From the NCBI GenBank assembly GCA_019057775.1, contig JAHLWT010000227.1, forward strand, positions 1 to 25,681: 25,681 nt of DNA, given 5' to 3'. Shown here in pieces: positions 7,651 to 16,571 of this stretch. The translations under genes were made by a program, and so were the position numbers. Positions within the stretch are counted from its first letter, which is position 1, and each line of letters starts with the position of its first letter. Below the pieces are notes generated by a model that saw only the letters and a program-made list of their open reading frames with translations, did no database searches and was not told where the DNA came from. The stretch is from Promethearchaeota archaeon. Lineage in GTDB: Archaea > Asgardarchaeota > Lokiarchaeia > Sigynarchaeales > SOKP01.

Positions 7651-9732
7651 TTATTTTTTTTCAATAATTTTCGCTATTCTTCCGGTTTGTGTATGTTGTA
7701 AGAAATTAGTACCTACCAATAACGTACCAGTTCCAATAATGCTATCTTTTGTTCCATTATATATAACTACTTGATTGCCAGGGATAAGATCTTTACTGTA
7801 TTCTAACACTCCGGCTCGAAATAAAGTATTTCCCTGAATTGATTCTCCATTAAAAACTATATACGATGCATCTGAAATCGATGGAAGTGGATATAGTCTA
7901 TTAAGGCTTGTTAATGTTAAATATATTTGGCCTGTGGAGGGTTTAAATTCTCCTAGTTTTTGTTTAGTTTTTAAATCTATTAAATTAATATTAGTTAGTT
8001 TTCTCATCTTGACCGGTTTTATTCCATTTGTAATAATTTTTCGTCCTGAACCAATTCCAAATTGATAATCTAATATTTTAATAAATTTTCGATGCCAACT
8101 TCTAGTTAAATAATTAGATCCCTCTCTATCTTGTGTTAATGGATAATGATCTTTAAATTGTAAGATTAATCTTTTTAAAGAATTGAGAGATTCATCTGAA
8201 GTAGTTTTACCATGAATTTCTGCATATATTATATTGTTCTCTAATTTTTTTGCAGTAGTTTTTACAACCTCAATATATTCCTCATTTAAATAGCATAGTA
8301 CTGGAACTTTTATATCATACTTTTTCAAAATCCTAACGAGCATTTTCGCAGCAATATCTATTTCCTCCGCATTCCAATCACCGGTCACTGAGATATCATA
8401 TGAATTAACGGGGTAAATATTTTCCAGTTGCCTTGGAATTACTCCTAAAGGTGAAGTTATTATAAGTTCTTGAAAATTAGGGAATTCTGGAAATTGTCTT
8501 AGTACCTTATGAAATAACTTATGTGATTTCGAATCTGAATATGGTTTCTTAGCTGAACATGGTAATAAGATTATCAATGTTGTCCATGGCTCTGGTTCGA
8601 AATTCTCTATTATTTTCATTCGAAATTCTCGGAAATCGGGTCTGAAGTAAGAAGAGGGTCCAAGGGCTTGAATTTTCTTGTTTTTTTGTGATATAGGAGT
8701 TTCATACCGTATAAGGTTAAAATAATCTTTATCTAAAATTTTCAATATCGAAATTAAGTTGTTATCATCATAGGAGGACTTTTCTACAAATACACGATAA
8801 TCTTCATATGTTAAATATTGCTTAATTTTATTCATGTAATTTTTCGCTGTTATTAAATTATGTAAACATAAGGAATCAATTTTTTCAGGTGAATATTTGT
8901 TTTTTTTTAAAATTTTTAAATTTCCTTTACAAGCAACACAAGAACATGGTAAATATCTTACTTTATAAATTGGAAGTAAATATTCTATCGAATCATAGAA
9001 ATTTTCTGCGGATAAATGCAATAGATAAGAGCTGTTAATTAAATCTACCCCTAAATAAATCAGCATAGGAAATCTTTTTGAGGTTATCCTTCCTGAAGCC
9101 ATTATGATAAGATTATTGTCCAGTTCTTTCTTTATTTGAGCAACGACTTTTAGAACGTTTCGAAAATTGCTGAAGTTATCAAAAATATCAACCAAATTCA
9201 ATATCTTTATGTTTTTATACTCTTTAACTAACGGGATGTATAGACTAAACAATTCAGTGTAATTGAAAACTTTTATTGATATACCAAAATTGAGATTTGA
9301 ATAATTTTTTAGGATTTTTTTCGTATTTGAAAGATGATTTTTAATTTCTGCCGTAGCAAATTCTTTAGATATGCTGGTTGTAGGAATATTAAAAGGAATT
9401 ATTGATATTATATTATCTTCAGAGAAGACATTTAGATTTGTTAATAATATTTCTTCATACTTATTCATCGTTCCATTGCTCATAAAAAGAAACCCATTAT
9501 CCTTGAATTTCTCCTTAAGAAATCCGATTTTTAAGAATATCTCTTTCGATACAGTAAATATTTCATGATCTTCGAATTCCTGAATGAAGTTTAACTGTCT
9601 CATTAACGCATTTTTAATCGGAATTATGATATTTGGAGTTGAGACGTATAGTCTCCTTTTTTTTGAGAATAATATGCGACCTATTCTAGAGAAGCCAATT
9701 CTACTCGATAATACTTCGAAGAAATAACTCAT
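7651..9732 (-). CDS. arcS: archaeosine synthase ArcS (TgtA2)
   Basis: ArcS attaches lysine to preQ0-modified tRNA in archaeosine synthesis. From the ATG at 9732 it has 693 aa: a TGT-like N-terminal domain (FEVLSSRIGFSRIG...STPN, residues 5-34), a Cys-rich motif CSCVAC (263-268) with a further Cys near 289 as likely zinc ligands, the ArcS-specific motif PCSAKKPYSDSKSH (391-404), and a C-terminal PUA domain (last about 80 residues, FRAGVLEYSKDLIPGNQVVI) for tRNA binding. A GTG at 9777 would add 15 residues; I prefer 9732 because related proteins begin close to the FEVL...R.G segment. It is the promoter-proximal gene, with raSEA 14 nt downstream. Confidence 0.9.
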   Translation of the reverse strand: MSYFFEVLSSRIGFSRIGRILFSKKRRLYVSTPNIIIPIKNALMRQLNFIQEFEDHEIFTVSKEIFLKIGFLKEKFKDNGFLFMSNGTMNKYEEILLTNLNVFSEDNIISIIPFNIPTTSISKEFATAEIKNHLSNTKKILKNYSNLNFGISIKVFNYTELFSLYIPLVKEYKNIKILNLVDIFDNFSNFRNVLKVVAQIKKELDNNLIIMASGRITSKRFPMLIYLGVDLINSSYLLHLSAENFYDSIEYLLPIYKVRYLPCSCVACKGNLKILKKNKYSPEKIDSLCLHNLITAKNYMNKIKQYLTYEDYRVFVEKSSYDDNNLISILKILDKDYFNLIRYETPISQKNKKIQALGPSSYFRPDFREFRMKIIENFEPEPWTTLIILLPCSAKKPYSDSKSHKLFHKVLRQFPEFPNFQELIITSPLGVIPRQLENIYPVNSYDISVTGDWNAEEIDIAAKMLVRILKKYDIKVPVLCYLNEEYIEVVKTTAKKLENNIIYAEIHGKTTSDESLNSLKRLILQFKDHYPLTQDREGSNYLTRSWHRKFIKILDYQFGIGSGRKIITNGIKPVKMRKLTNINLIDLKTKQKLGEFKPSTGQIYLTLTSLNRLYPLPSISDASYIVFNGESIQGNTLFRAGVLEYSKDLIPGNQVVIYNGTKDSIIGTGTLLVGTNFLQHTQTGRIAKIIEKK

Positions 9733-9947
9733 AACTTCAATTAAATGTATTATGTTATTGAATAAAACTTTAATCACAATAAAATAAATTCAATAACTAA
9801 AAGACTTGAAAAGTGCGGAATCTAACATTAATCATGAAAAAATGCAAATCTTTAAGGAGTACTATAAAGAACCATTTTATTACAAATCTGTATAATCTTT
9901 TTAAATAAAGCTTTAAGGAATATAATACTTTTGTTATTTACTTTTTA

Positions 9948-9968
9948 CTAGGAAATGAGGTTTCCTAG
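9948..9968 (+). promoter_or_regulatory. perfect inverted repeat, candidate operator of the NosD-like gene
   Basis: CTAGGAAA (9948-9955) and TTTCCTAG (9961-9968) are perfect complements around a 5-nt spacer. The repeat ends three bases before a TATA-like element, so a protein bound here would touch the BRE/TATA region. This favours an operator over an RNA hairpin, since it lies upstream of the expected transcription start. Confidence 0.45.
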
Positions 9969-9971
9969 AGA

Positions 9972-9979
9972 AATATAAA
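9972..9979 (+). promoter_or_regulatory. TATA box candidate for the NosD-like gene
   Basis: AATATAAA lies about 46 nt before the ATG at 10022, predicting a transcription start near 10000 and a leader of about 20 nt. The leader has no clear Shine-Dalgarno sequence. Confidence 0.4.
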
Positions 9980-10021
9980 GAAAAAATCTAATAATAAAAA
10001 ATTAAATATTACATTTGAAAA

Positions 10022-13000
10022 ATGAAATCTAAAACTATAAAACAATACATTCTATACTTATCTATTTTAACTATTTCAGTCTTACTACTAGTAAGTATAA
10101 CAAAAAATGAGCCTTTACTAAACAAGCAAAATCTTACTGAACAAAAATTAGCGAACTATACTCCTAAGTCTTCAGTTATTATAACTGGTCCAATTATTAT
10201 TGATGATCTCGGTAATGGTGATTTTACTTGGACAGAAGCTTCTTTACAATCATGGTGTAGTGGATCTGGTACTTATAATAGTCCTTACATAATTGAAGAA
10301 ATTCAAATAAACGGGGGCGGAACTAGTGCTTGTATAATTGTTCGAGATTCTAACGTAAATTTCATCATACAAAATAGTGTCTTTGAGAATTACGGGACAA
10401 GAAATGGAATTCAGTTACATAATGCCGATAATGGCAGATTAATTGATAATAATTGTACTTCTAATATTGGGAATGGTAATGGGATATTCTTATATTCTAG
10501 TGATAACAATACAATCTCGGGAAACATCGCAAACGGTAATAGAGCCGGAATACATTTGAGTCAAAGCAGCTATAACACCATTTCGGGAAATACCATTAAT
10601 AACAATGCTGAAAATGGGATACACTTAGATTATAGTAGCAACAATAACTTTGTTTTTGAAAATATCTTAATAGGAAATGAATTATTTATTTTGGAAGAGT
10701 CTTGTGAGGAAAATCTTTTTATCATGAATTTCTACAATGGAGACTTTTTTACGGATTCAATTGTTATTGATGATGCTGGATTTGGAGATCTCACATGGAC
10801 TGAAGCTACTCTTTTACCTTTTTGTAGCGGTTCTGGGACTTGGAGTGATCCGTATATTATCGAAAACATTCACTTTCAAAGCCTTAACTTGAAAACTTGC
10901 CTTACCATTAGAGATTCCAATGCTTTTTTCATTATTCGTAATTGCATTTTTGAACACTATGGGTTGGAAAATGGACTTCGTTTATCCGATGCCGATAATG
11001 GCAACTTAATTGATAATGATTGTTCATATAATAACGGGAATGGTATTGGGATTTTTCTTTATTCATCTGAAAACCATACAATCTCCGGAAACACTTTAAG
11101 TGAGAACAAAGAAGGTATATATTTGAGTTCCAGTAGTTATAACACCCTTTCAGGAAATAATATAAACGACAACACTGAAAATGGGATATTATTAGACTAC
11201 AATAGCGATAACAACCTAGTTATTAATAATACATTAATTGGGAATACATTATTTATTAGAGAGGATGCCTGTGAGGACAATCTTTTTATCATGAATTACT
11301 ACAATGGAAATTTTTTCACGGATTCAATTGTTATTGATGATATGGGATTTGGAGATCTTACTTGGGCTGAAGCTGCTCAACTTTCCCTCTGTGTCGGTTC
11401 AGGAACCTGGAGTGATCCATACAATATCGATAGCCTTCCCTTCCAGAGCTTTAGCATTGAAACATGTCTTACTATACGAGATTCTAATGTTTTTTTCATA
11501 ATTCAAAATTGCGTATTTGAAAATTATGGATGGGAAAATGGAATTCATTTATACGATGCCGATAATGGCAGATTAATTAATAATAATTGTTCTTCTGATT
11601 ACGGAGATGGTTACGGACTATCCTTTTATCACAGTAACAATCATACGATCTCGGGAAACATCGTAAAAGGTAATAGAAGAGGGATTTACGTGAGTGCTAG
11701 TAGTTATAACCTTATTTCGGGGAATATTATACACAATAACGCAGAAAATGGGATAAAATTAGATTATAGCAGTAATTTTAATATCATTTACAATAATAAT
11801 TTTGTTGGAAATGGGATACATGCAATTGAATATTTAAGCAATAATGAATGGGATAACGGTTCTCTTGGAAATTATTGGGATAATTATACGGGTCTGGACT
11901 TAAACGACAATGGAATTGGTGATACTTCTTATATTATCCCCGGTACTGGAGGAAGTCAAGATAATTTCCCAATTTGGGATGATGGAATTAACCTGCCGAT
12001 TTATATTAATGAAAATTCTGATTTTGCAGATCTAGGATTCCCAGGTAGTGGTACCGCAGGTGATCCATATATTATTGAAGAAGGGAGAATTATTGATTCG
12101 ACATCGACTTTAATACACATTCAGGATACAAATGTTTATTTCATTATTAAAAATTTCTATCTAGATTCACTGAGTAGCATATTTGGTAGTATTTTTCTAT
12201 TGAACGTTCAGCACGGCACAATTGTTGGAAATGAGATTATAAATACTCGGAATGGGATTCATTTGGATAAAAGCTCATATAATATCATTGAAGACAATAC
12301 CATAGAAAGTTTCATGCCTTCGTTCTGGACATATGGTATATATCTCGACGAAAGTACTAATAATACTCTCTCAAGTAACAACGTCATAAATGGATGGGTC
12401 GGATACAAGCTTGATTATAGTTCGAATAACATAGTTTCAGGTAATACAGCTACAGAGAGTTTCTATGGTCTTTCGTTATGGACTTGTTTTGACAACATTT
12501 TCTCTGATTACTCCTTTATTGATTGTCATACAGGCTTTTCAACGACGGGAGGTGGAGGTAATAATATTTTCTTAAATAATATAGCATTAAGAAACGAAAT
12601 CGGTTTCCTTCTATGGGGCAATCAAGCTGAAACATTTTTGGAAAACGAAGCCATAGAATGCATGCGGGGTTTCTATTTATATGATGCTTCTAACTATGTA
12701 TTATATAATAATATTGCTATGAATAGTTCTAAACACGGTTTTTCAATCATTAATAGCGATAATAACACATTCATAGGGAATAAGGCTTTTTATGGGAAAT
12801 ATGGATTCTTTTTGAATCAAAGTTCGAACAATTTAATAGTGGAAAGTGAACTGATTGGAAATGAAATAAATGCATATGATAATGGAGTAAATAACCAATG
12901 GGATGATGGAGAAGTTGGTAACTATTGGGACGATTATTTAGGTATGGATGCAAATGATAATGGAATTGGTGATACACCTTATATCATTAATGGTTCAATT

Positions 13001-14143
13001 GGAGTCCAAGATAATTATCCGATCTGGGATGATGGTCCGAATACGCCCATTGGGGAAGATGTAGCACATAATGATCTAAATACAGGTGTCTCGATAATTT
13101 ATAGTGATGTTTCACTAAGTGGTACGACAACAATAACCTACAGCAGTATATTGCTTCCCTTACCCTCTGGATTTAGCATTTTAGGATCTCATTATGAGAT
13201 TACGACAACCGCTATTTATAATGGCATAATCATTATTGCTATTCCGTATGATGAATCCTTGGTTATTGGCAACGAAGAGGCTTTAACATTGATGCATTGG
13301 GAAGATGCACTTGGAAGATGGGTTGATGTTAAGACATGGGTTGACACAGATAATAATATAATCTACGGTGAAGTCACACACTTCTCAATTTTTGCAATAA
13401 TGGAGCAAGTAGGTAATTTTAACGTAAATTCATATCTTGATGATGGTGATTCAAATCCAATCTCTTATTTCGATTTGATATTTACCAAATATAAATCCGA
13501 TGGATATATGCTAGTAGCAACCAATCCAGGACAGATCTTCTATAACATTGAAATTTTATGTAACCAATCTATACTTGTTGAAACTCTATTGATTGATGTC
13601 ACCATTCCCAGTGATTTCATCTTAAAAGGAGCCACACCGATACATATCTACCTGGATGGGATCGATATAACAGAGATGTGCACAATCGAGGGAACTTCTA
13701 TTGTCATCCCAAATATTCCTCCTAATAGTAAGATAAGTATAATAATTCATTTAGATTACGCGCTAAAAGGAAATTTATATGAAACAGTTGATAGTTTCGG
13801 AATGGTTGGATATAATTTTGAAGTAGAAGTACAAGGAACTGGTGGAGTTCAAAAATCATCAGCGAGATTAACCACACATCAAAAAAAAACGACTGCTATA
13901 TCAGGCTTCGTGACCGATGTCAACGGAAATCCCCTCGCCAACATTACTGTTGTATTATATAAATACGATTCTGATGGGCAATTAACATTAATGGGAACGA
14001 CAAAGACGGATGAAAATGGGTTCTATTACTTTATTGATATTGATGCTGGTGAATTCAAGATTCAAATTTCAGAAGACCTCTATGAGTTTGCAACTGTTTT
14101 AAAAAATACTTTAACTCAAATTGATTTTAGGCTAATATCTTGA
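10022..14143 (+). CDS. large secreted NosD-like right-handed beta-helix protein
   Basis: The 1373 aa protein begins with a signal peptide (MKSKTIKQ followed by a hydrophobic stretch, about residues 9-25) and is exported. Residues 54 to about 1000 are right-handed beta-helix repeats (N-T-I-S-G-N, G-I-H-L patterns) of the NosD/pectate-lyase type. Three 189-residue units start at residues 54, 243 and 432. Two NosD-type closing motifs, GNYWDNY...DNGIGDTSYII and GNYWDDY...DNGIGDTPYII, end the two helix blocks. Then follow a beta-sandwich-like segment (to about 1130), another Ig-like segment (about 1135-1260), and a carboxypeptidase-regulatory-like domain (ISGFVTDVNGNPL to the end). No C-terminal membrane anchor is seen. 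Cys residues recur at matching places in the units, suggesting disulfides or ligand sites. Binding of cell-surface glycans is plausible but unproven. Confidence 0.85.
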   Translation: MKSKTIKQYILYLSILTISVLLLVSITKNEPLLNKQNLTEQKLANYTPKSSVIITGPIIIDDLGNGDFTWTEASLQSWCSGSGTYNSPYIIEEIQINGGGTSACIIVRDSNVNFIIQNSVFENYGTRNGIQLHNADNGRLIDNNCTSNIGNGNGIFLYSSDNNTISGNIANGNRAGIHLSQSSYNTISGNTINNNAENGIHLDYSSNNNFVFENILIGNELFILEESCEENLFIMNFYNGDFFTDSIVIDDAGFGDLTWTEATLLPFCSGSGTWSDPYIIENIHFQSLNLKTCLTIRDSNAFFIIRNCIFEHYGLENGLRLSDADNGNLIDNDCSYNNGNGIGIFLYSSENHTISGNTLSENKEGIYLSSSSYNTLSGNNINDNTENGILLDYNSDNNLVINNTLIGNTLFIREDACEDNLFIMNYYNGNFFTDSIVIDDMGFGDLTWAEAAQLSLCVGSGTWSDPYNIDSLPFQSFSIETCLTIRDSNVFFIIQNCVFENYGWENGIHLYDADNGRLINNNCSSDYGDGYGLSFYHSNNHTISGNIVKGNRRGIYVSASSYNLISGNIIHNNAENGIKLDYSSNFNIIYNNNFVGNGIHAIEYLSNNEWDNGSLGNYWDNYTGLDLNDNGIGDTSYIIPGTGGSQDNFPIWDDGINLPIYINENSDFADLGFPGSGTAGDPYIIEEGRIIDSTSTLIHIQDTNVYFIIKNFYLDSLSSIFGSIFLLNVQHGTIVGNEIINTRNGIHLDKSSYNIIEDNTIESFMPSFWTYGIYLDESTNNTLSSNNVINGWVGYKLDYSSNNIVSGNTATESFYGLSLWTCFDNIFSDYSFIDCHTGFSTTGGGGNNIFLNNIALRNEIGFLLWGNQAETFLENEAIECMRGFYLYDASNYVLYNNIAMNSSKHGFSIINSDNNTFIGNKAFYGKYGFFLNQSSNNLIVESELIGNEINAYDNGVNNQWDDGEVGNYWDDYLGMDANDNGIGDTPYIINGSIGVQDNYPIWDDGPNTPIGEDVAHNDLNTGVSIIYSDVSLSGTTTITYSSILLPLPSGFSILGSHYEITTTAIYNGIIIIAIPYDESLVIGNEEALTLMHWEDALGRWVDVKTWVDTDNNIIYGEVTHFSIFAIMEQVGNFNVNSYLDDGDSNPISYFDLIFTKYKSDGYMLVATNPGQIFYNIEILCNQSILVETLLIDVTIPSDFILKGATPIHIYLDGIDITEMCTIEGTSIVIPNIPPNSKISIIIHLDYALKGNLYETVDSFGMVGYNFEVEVQGTGGVQKSSARLTTHQKKTTAISGFVTDVNGNPLANITVVLYKYDSDGQLTLMGTTKTDENGFYYFIDIDAGEFKIQISEDLYEFATVLKNTLTQIDFRLIS
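10181..10747 (+). repeat. 567-bp in-frame unit 1 of the NosD-like gene
   Basis: This unit encodes 189 residues beginning ITGPIIIDDLGNGDFTW. The aligned Trp codons of units 1 to 3 are at 10229, 10796 and 11363, exactly 567 bp apart. Shared marks include CSGSGT, the RDSN motif, DADNG.LIDN and the YNT.SGN repeats. Confidence 0.85.
10748..11314 (+). repeat. 567-bp in-frame unit 2 of the NosD-like gene
   Basis: The unit begins FTDSIVIDDAGFGDLTW and is the same length as unit 1. It shares the GSGTWSDPY, CLTIRDSN and ENLFIMN.YNG segments, the last in common with unit 1's end (ENLFIMNFYNG versus DNLFIMNYYNG). Confidence 0.85.
11315..11815 (+). repeat. unit 3 of the NosD-like gene, homologous for about 166 residues
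   Basis: The unit begins FTDSIVIDDMGFGDLTW and follows units 1 and 2 to about NNNFVGN, after which it runs into a NosD-type closing motif instead of the ENLFIMN segment. It looks closest to unit 2 at its start, consistent with successive tandem duplication. Confidence 0.75.
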
Positions 14144-14168
14144 TTAAGCAAGCCAAAAATAATTAAAA

Positions 14169-14190
14169 CTTTTCTTTTTCTTTTCTTTAT
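14169..14190 (+). terminator. pyrimidine-rich terminator-like tract after the NosD-like gene
   Basis: Runs of T broken only by single C follow the stop codon at 14143 by about 26 nt. The convergent lrp-like gene ends at 14190, so the tract lies between the two stop codons. Confidence 0.45.
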
Positions 14191-15134
14191 TAAAATAGTA
14201 CGAAATTTGTATATGGTTTTAACTCATCTAAGACAAAATTTGTAAAAGAATCTTCAATTTCTTCTGAAAGATAAAGGTTTCTGATAAAATTACCATAATC
14301 ACCTATTTTTTTTACTCTCACTATCGCTAATAAGCCATACTCCTCACCAATCCTGAACAAGTCTATGATTTCTGCTATTTGTTCAAGTTTAAGAGCTAAT
14401 TCTTCATATTTAGATGGATCTTTTGGTTTAATTCTAAGAAAGAACTTTCCTTCGAATCCTATTTCTTTTGGTTTAAAATTCATGATGTAATTTAAAATAA
14501 TATTATTTGCTTCTAAATTTTTGATCCTATTATGAATTGTCGATTGGGAGATATCTTTTTCATATTTTTTCTTCATTATATCTCTTATTTCATATGTAGA
14601 AAGTGTTTTTATGCCTTGATCTTGTTGTAGAGTTTCCAAAATTGAATAATCTGTCTCATCTAAGTCAATTTGACCTGTTCTTAACCCAGATAATCTAACT
14701 CCGTTTGTTTTATAGATTTTGATGGTTTCCAAAATCTGATATTTTTTAAAATGTGAACTAGCCATTATCTTATCTATTTCTTTTAAAATCAAGTTAAACT
14801 CTTCTTGGTTTTTAAATACAAAAAAAGCGTTAAGAGAAAATTCTCCAAAAACACCATCTAAACTTCTTAATTGAGGTAATTTTAATAATCTATCAACAAG
14901 ATATGGTTCTTTTGGGTTTGATTTTATCTCTAGCAAGACAAATTTTAAATTTGGGCGAATATCTGGATTAATATTTATCGTAGTGTTACTAATAACATTA
15001 TCCTCTTTCAATTGTTTTAAATATTTCTGAAATGTTTGTCTAGTATATCCAATCTCTTGCGAAATCTTTTTGATATTAAATTTTGATTTGAAATTTAATT
15101 TAATTAATATTTTTTGCATCTCATTTATTTCCAT
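14190..15134 (-). CDS. Lrp/AsnC-type regulator with two tandem HTH-RAM units
   Basis: The 314 aa protein contains two copies of the Lrp layout. HTH 1 spans about 1-60 (ISQEIGYTRQTFQKYLKQLKEDNVI), ligand-binding/dimerisation (RAM-like) domain 1 about 62-140. HTH 2 spans about 158-222 (DISQSTIHNRIKNLEANNII), RAM 2 about 228-314. Ordinary Lrp proteins are about 150 aa and dimerise; this one carries both halves in one chain. It is divergent from ahcY with 150 nt between, so it may control itself and the methyl cycle. Siroheme decarboxylases (AhbA/AhbB) also have an HTH plus AsnC layout, but no haem genes are near. The ATG at 15134 is the only sensible start. Confidence 0.8.
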   Translation of the reverse strand: MEINEMQKILIKLNFKSKFNIKKISQEIGYTRQTFQKYLKQLKEDNVISNTTININPDIRPNLKFVLLEIKSNPKEPYLVDRLLKLPQLRSLDGVFGEFSLNAFFVFKNQEEFNLILKEIDKIMASSHFKKYQILETIKIYKTNGVRLSGLRTGQIDLDETDYSILETLQQDQGIKTLSTYEIRDIMKKKYEKDISQSTIHNRIKNLEANNIILNYIMNFKPKEIGFEGKFFLRIKPKDPSKYEELALKLEQIAEIIDLFRIGEEYGLLAIVRVKKIGDYGNFIRNLYLSEEIEDSFTNFVLDELKPYTNFVLF

Positions 15135-15258
15135 AATAATCTAAAATTTTTTGAATCAATTTAATTGTAAATAATTCTTAAGGTATAATAAACATTTAAC
15201 CAAAATAACATTTATATTTTACTTAAAATTAATATTCTTAGTTTAAACAATTTAAAAG

Positions 15259-15266
15259 TATAAAAT
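15259..15266 (+). promoter_or_regulatory. TATA box of ahcY; mRNA probably leaderless
   Basis: TATAAAAT is centred about 23 nt before the ATG at 15285, so transcription should start at or next to the ATG. A perfect 8-bp palindrome GTTTAAAC (15241-15248) lies 10 nt upstream of the TATA box and could be a regulator site. Confidence 0.5.
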
Positions 15267-15284
15267 CACTAATTTGATGAAAAA

Positions 15285-16553
15285 ATGGTAAATTATAAAG
15301 TAGCTGATGAAAGTCTAGCTGAAAAAGGTCTGGAATCAATATATGTGGCAGAAAATAAAATGCCTGTTACAGCTAAAGTTATCCGTGAACGATTTGCAAA
15401 GGAAAAACCTCTAGAGGGAATAACTATAGCTGGGTGTTTACATATAACAAAAGAAACTGCAAATCTTGCCCGAACTCTAAAAGCTGGAGGTGCTGAGGTC
15501 TATCTTTGTGGTAGTAATCCTTTGTCAACTCAAGATGATGTTGCAGCTGCCTTAATAAAGGAAGGTATTAACACTTTTGCTTGGCATGGAAACTCAGATG
15601 AAGAATTCTATTGGGCTATACGAGAGTGTTTAAAAGCCAAGCCAAATATCCTCATTGATGACGGTGCGGATATGATCGTTACCGCTCATAAAGAATTTCC
15701 AGAGCTAATAACCGATGGAATAATAATTGGATGTCAGGAGGAAACGACAACAGGCGTAAAACGGTTTAAGGCAATGGACGCAGCAGGGGATTTAAAGGTT
15801 CCACTATTCCCCGTTAATGATGCTCGATGTAAAAACCAATTTGATAACGAACTAGGAACTGGACAAGGAATAGTAGCTGCTATCTATGGATTGCATGTGC
15901 TCTTCGCAGGAAAAAATGTTGTAATTGCAGGATATGGTCATTGTTCTTCAGGAATGGCTCTTAGATCACGAGGTTTGGGTGCTAATGTTACTGTTACAGA
16001 AATAGATCCGATAAAAGCGCTTCAAGCCAAGTTTGCGGGATTTAATGTTATGCCTATAGCAGAAACTCTACCTACAGCGGATATTATTCTCACTGCTACG
16101 GGTTGTAAGCACGTGATATTACCTACTAAAGAAAACTTTGCTGCTCTAAAAGATGGAGTCATTTTAGGGAATTTAGGGCATTTTGATATCGAAATCCCTA
16201 CAAAAGAACTGTATGAACATGCTAAGGAAATTAAACCTATTAGAAGTAATGTTGAAGAACTTATCTTTCCAGATGGTAAGAAAGTTTATTTACTAGCGAA
16301 AGGACGCCTAGCAAACTTAGTTTTATCAGAAGGACATCCAGCTGAAGTCATGGATATGTCATTTGGCTTACAAGCCCTAATGTCTGAACATATTGTGAAA
16401 AACAAGGATTCATTGAAGCCTGGTATGGTTGATGTTCCAGTGGAAATAGATGACAAAGTAGGCTTCCTAAAACTTCAATCAATGGGCATAGAGATCGACA
16501 AGCTAACCGAGGAACAGTATAACTACATTCATGGTTACGATGAAGGCACTTAA
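15285..16553 (+). CDS. ahcY: adenosylhomocysteinase (S-adenosylhomocysteine hydrolase)
   Basis: This NAD-dependent cytosolic enzyme splits S-adenosylhomocysteine into adenosine and homocysteine, relieving product inhibition of methyltransferases. Visible active-site segments are CLHITKETANL (51-61), DDGADM (125-130), EETTTGVKR (152-160) and NDARCKNQFDNE (178-189) with Lys183, Asp187 and Asn188. The NAD-binding Rossmann motif is GYGHCSSG (216-223), where many homologues have GYGWCGKG. NLGHFDIE follows later. The C-terminus lacks the KPxxYRY tail of bacterial and eukaryotic enzymes, as is usual in shorter archaeal forms; 422 aa fits these. The gene is divergent from the Lrp-type regulator and convergent with get3. 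Confidence 0.96.
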   Translation: MVNYKVADESLAEKGLESIYVAENKMPVTAKVIRERFAKEKPLEGITIAGCLHITKETANLARTLKAGGAEVYLCGSNPLSTQDDVAAALIKEGINTFAWHGNSDEEFYWAIRECLKAKPNILIDDGADMIVTAHKEFPELITDGIIIGCQEETTTGVKRFKAMDAAGDLKVPLFPVNDARCKNQFDNELGTGQGIVAAIYGLHVLFAGKNVVIAGYGHCSSGMALRSRGLGANVTVTEIDPIKALQAKFAGFNVMPIAETLPTADIILTATGCKHVILPTKENFAALKDGVILGNLGHFDIEIPTKELYEHAKEIKPIRSNVEELIFPDGKKVYLLAKGRLANLVLSEGHPAEVMDMSFGLQALMSEHIVKNKDSLKPGMVDVPVEIDDKVGFLKLQSMGIEIDKLTEEQYNYIHGYDEGT

Positions 16554-16556
16554 TTA

Positions 16557-16566
16557 TTTTTTTTTT
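16557..16566 (+). terminator. T-run terminator after ahcY
   Basis: Ten consecutive T begin three bases after the ahcY stop codon, in the 18-nt gap before the convergent get3 stop. This fits U-tract termination in archaea. Confidence 0.5.
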
Positions 16567-16571
16567 ATTTT

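Noticed and set aside
9834..9910. 24-codon plus-strand ORF beginning ATGAAAAAATGC
   Set aside because: Too short, no ribosome binding site and no family resemblance; expected by chance in AT-rich DNA.
10181..11815. Tandem repeats as a possible CRISPR array
   Set aside because: The units are 567 bp, coding, in frame and diverged; there are no short identical repeats with unique spacers.
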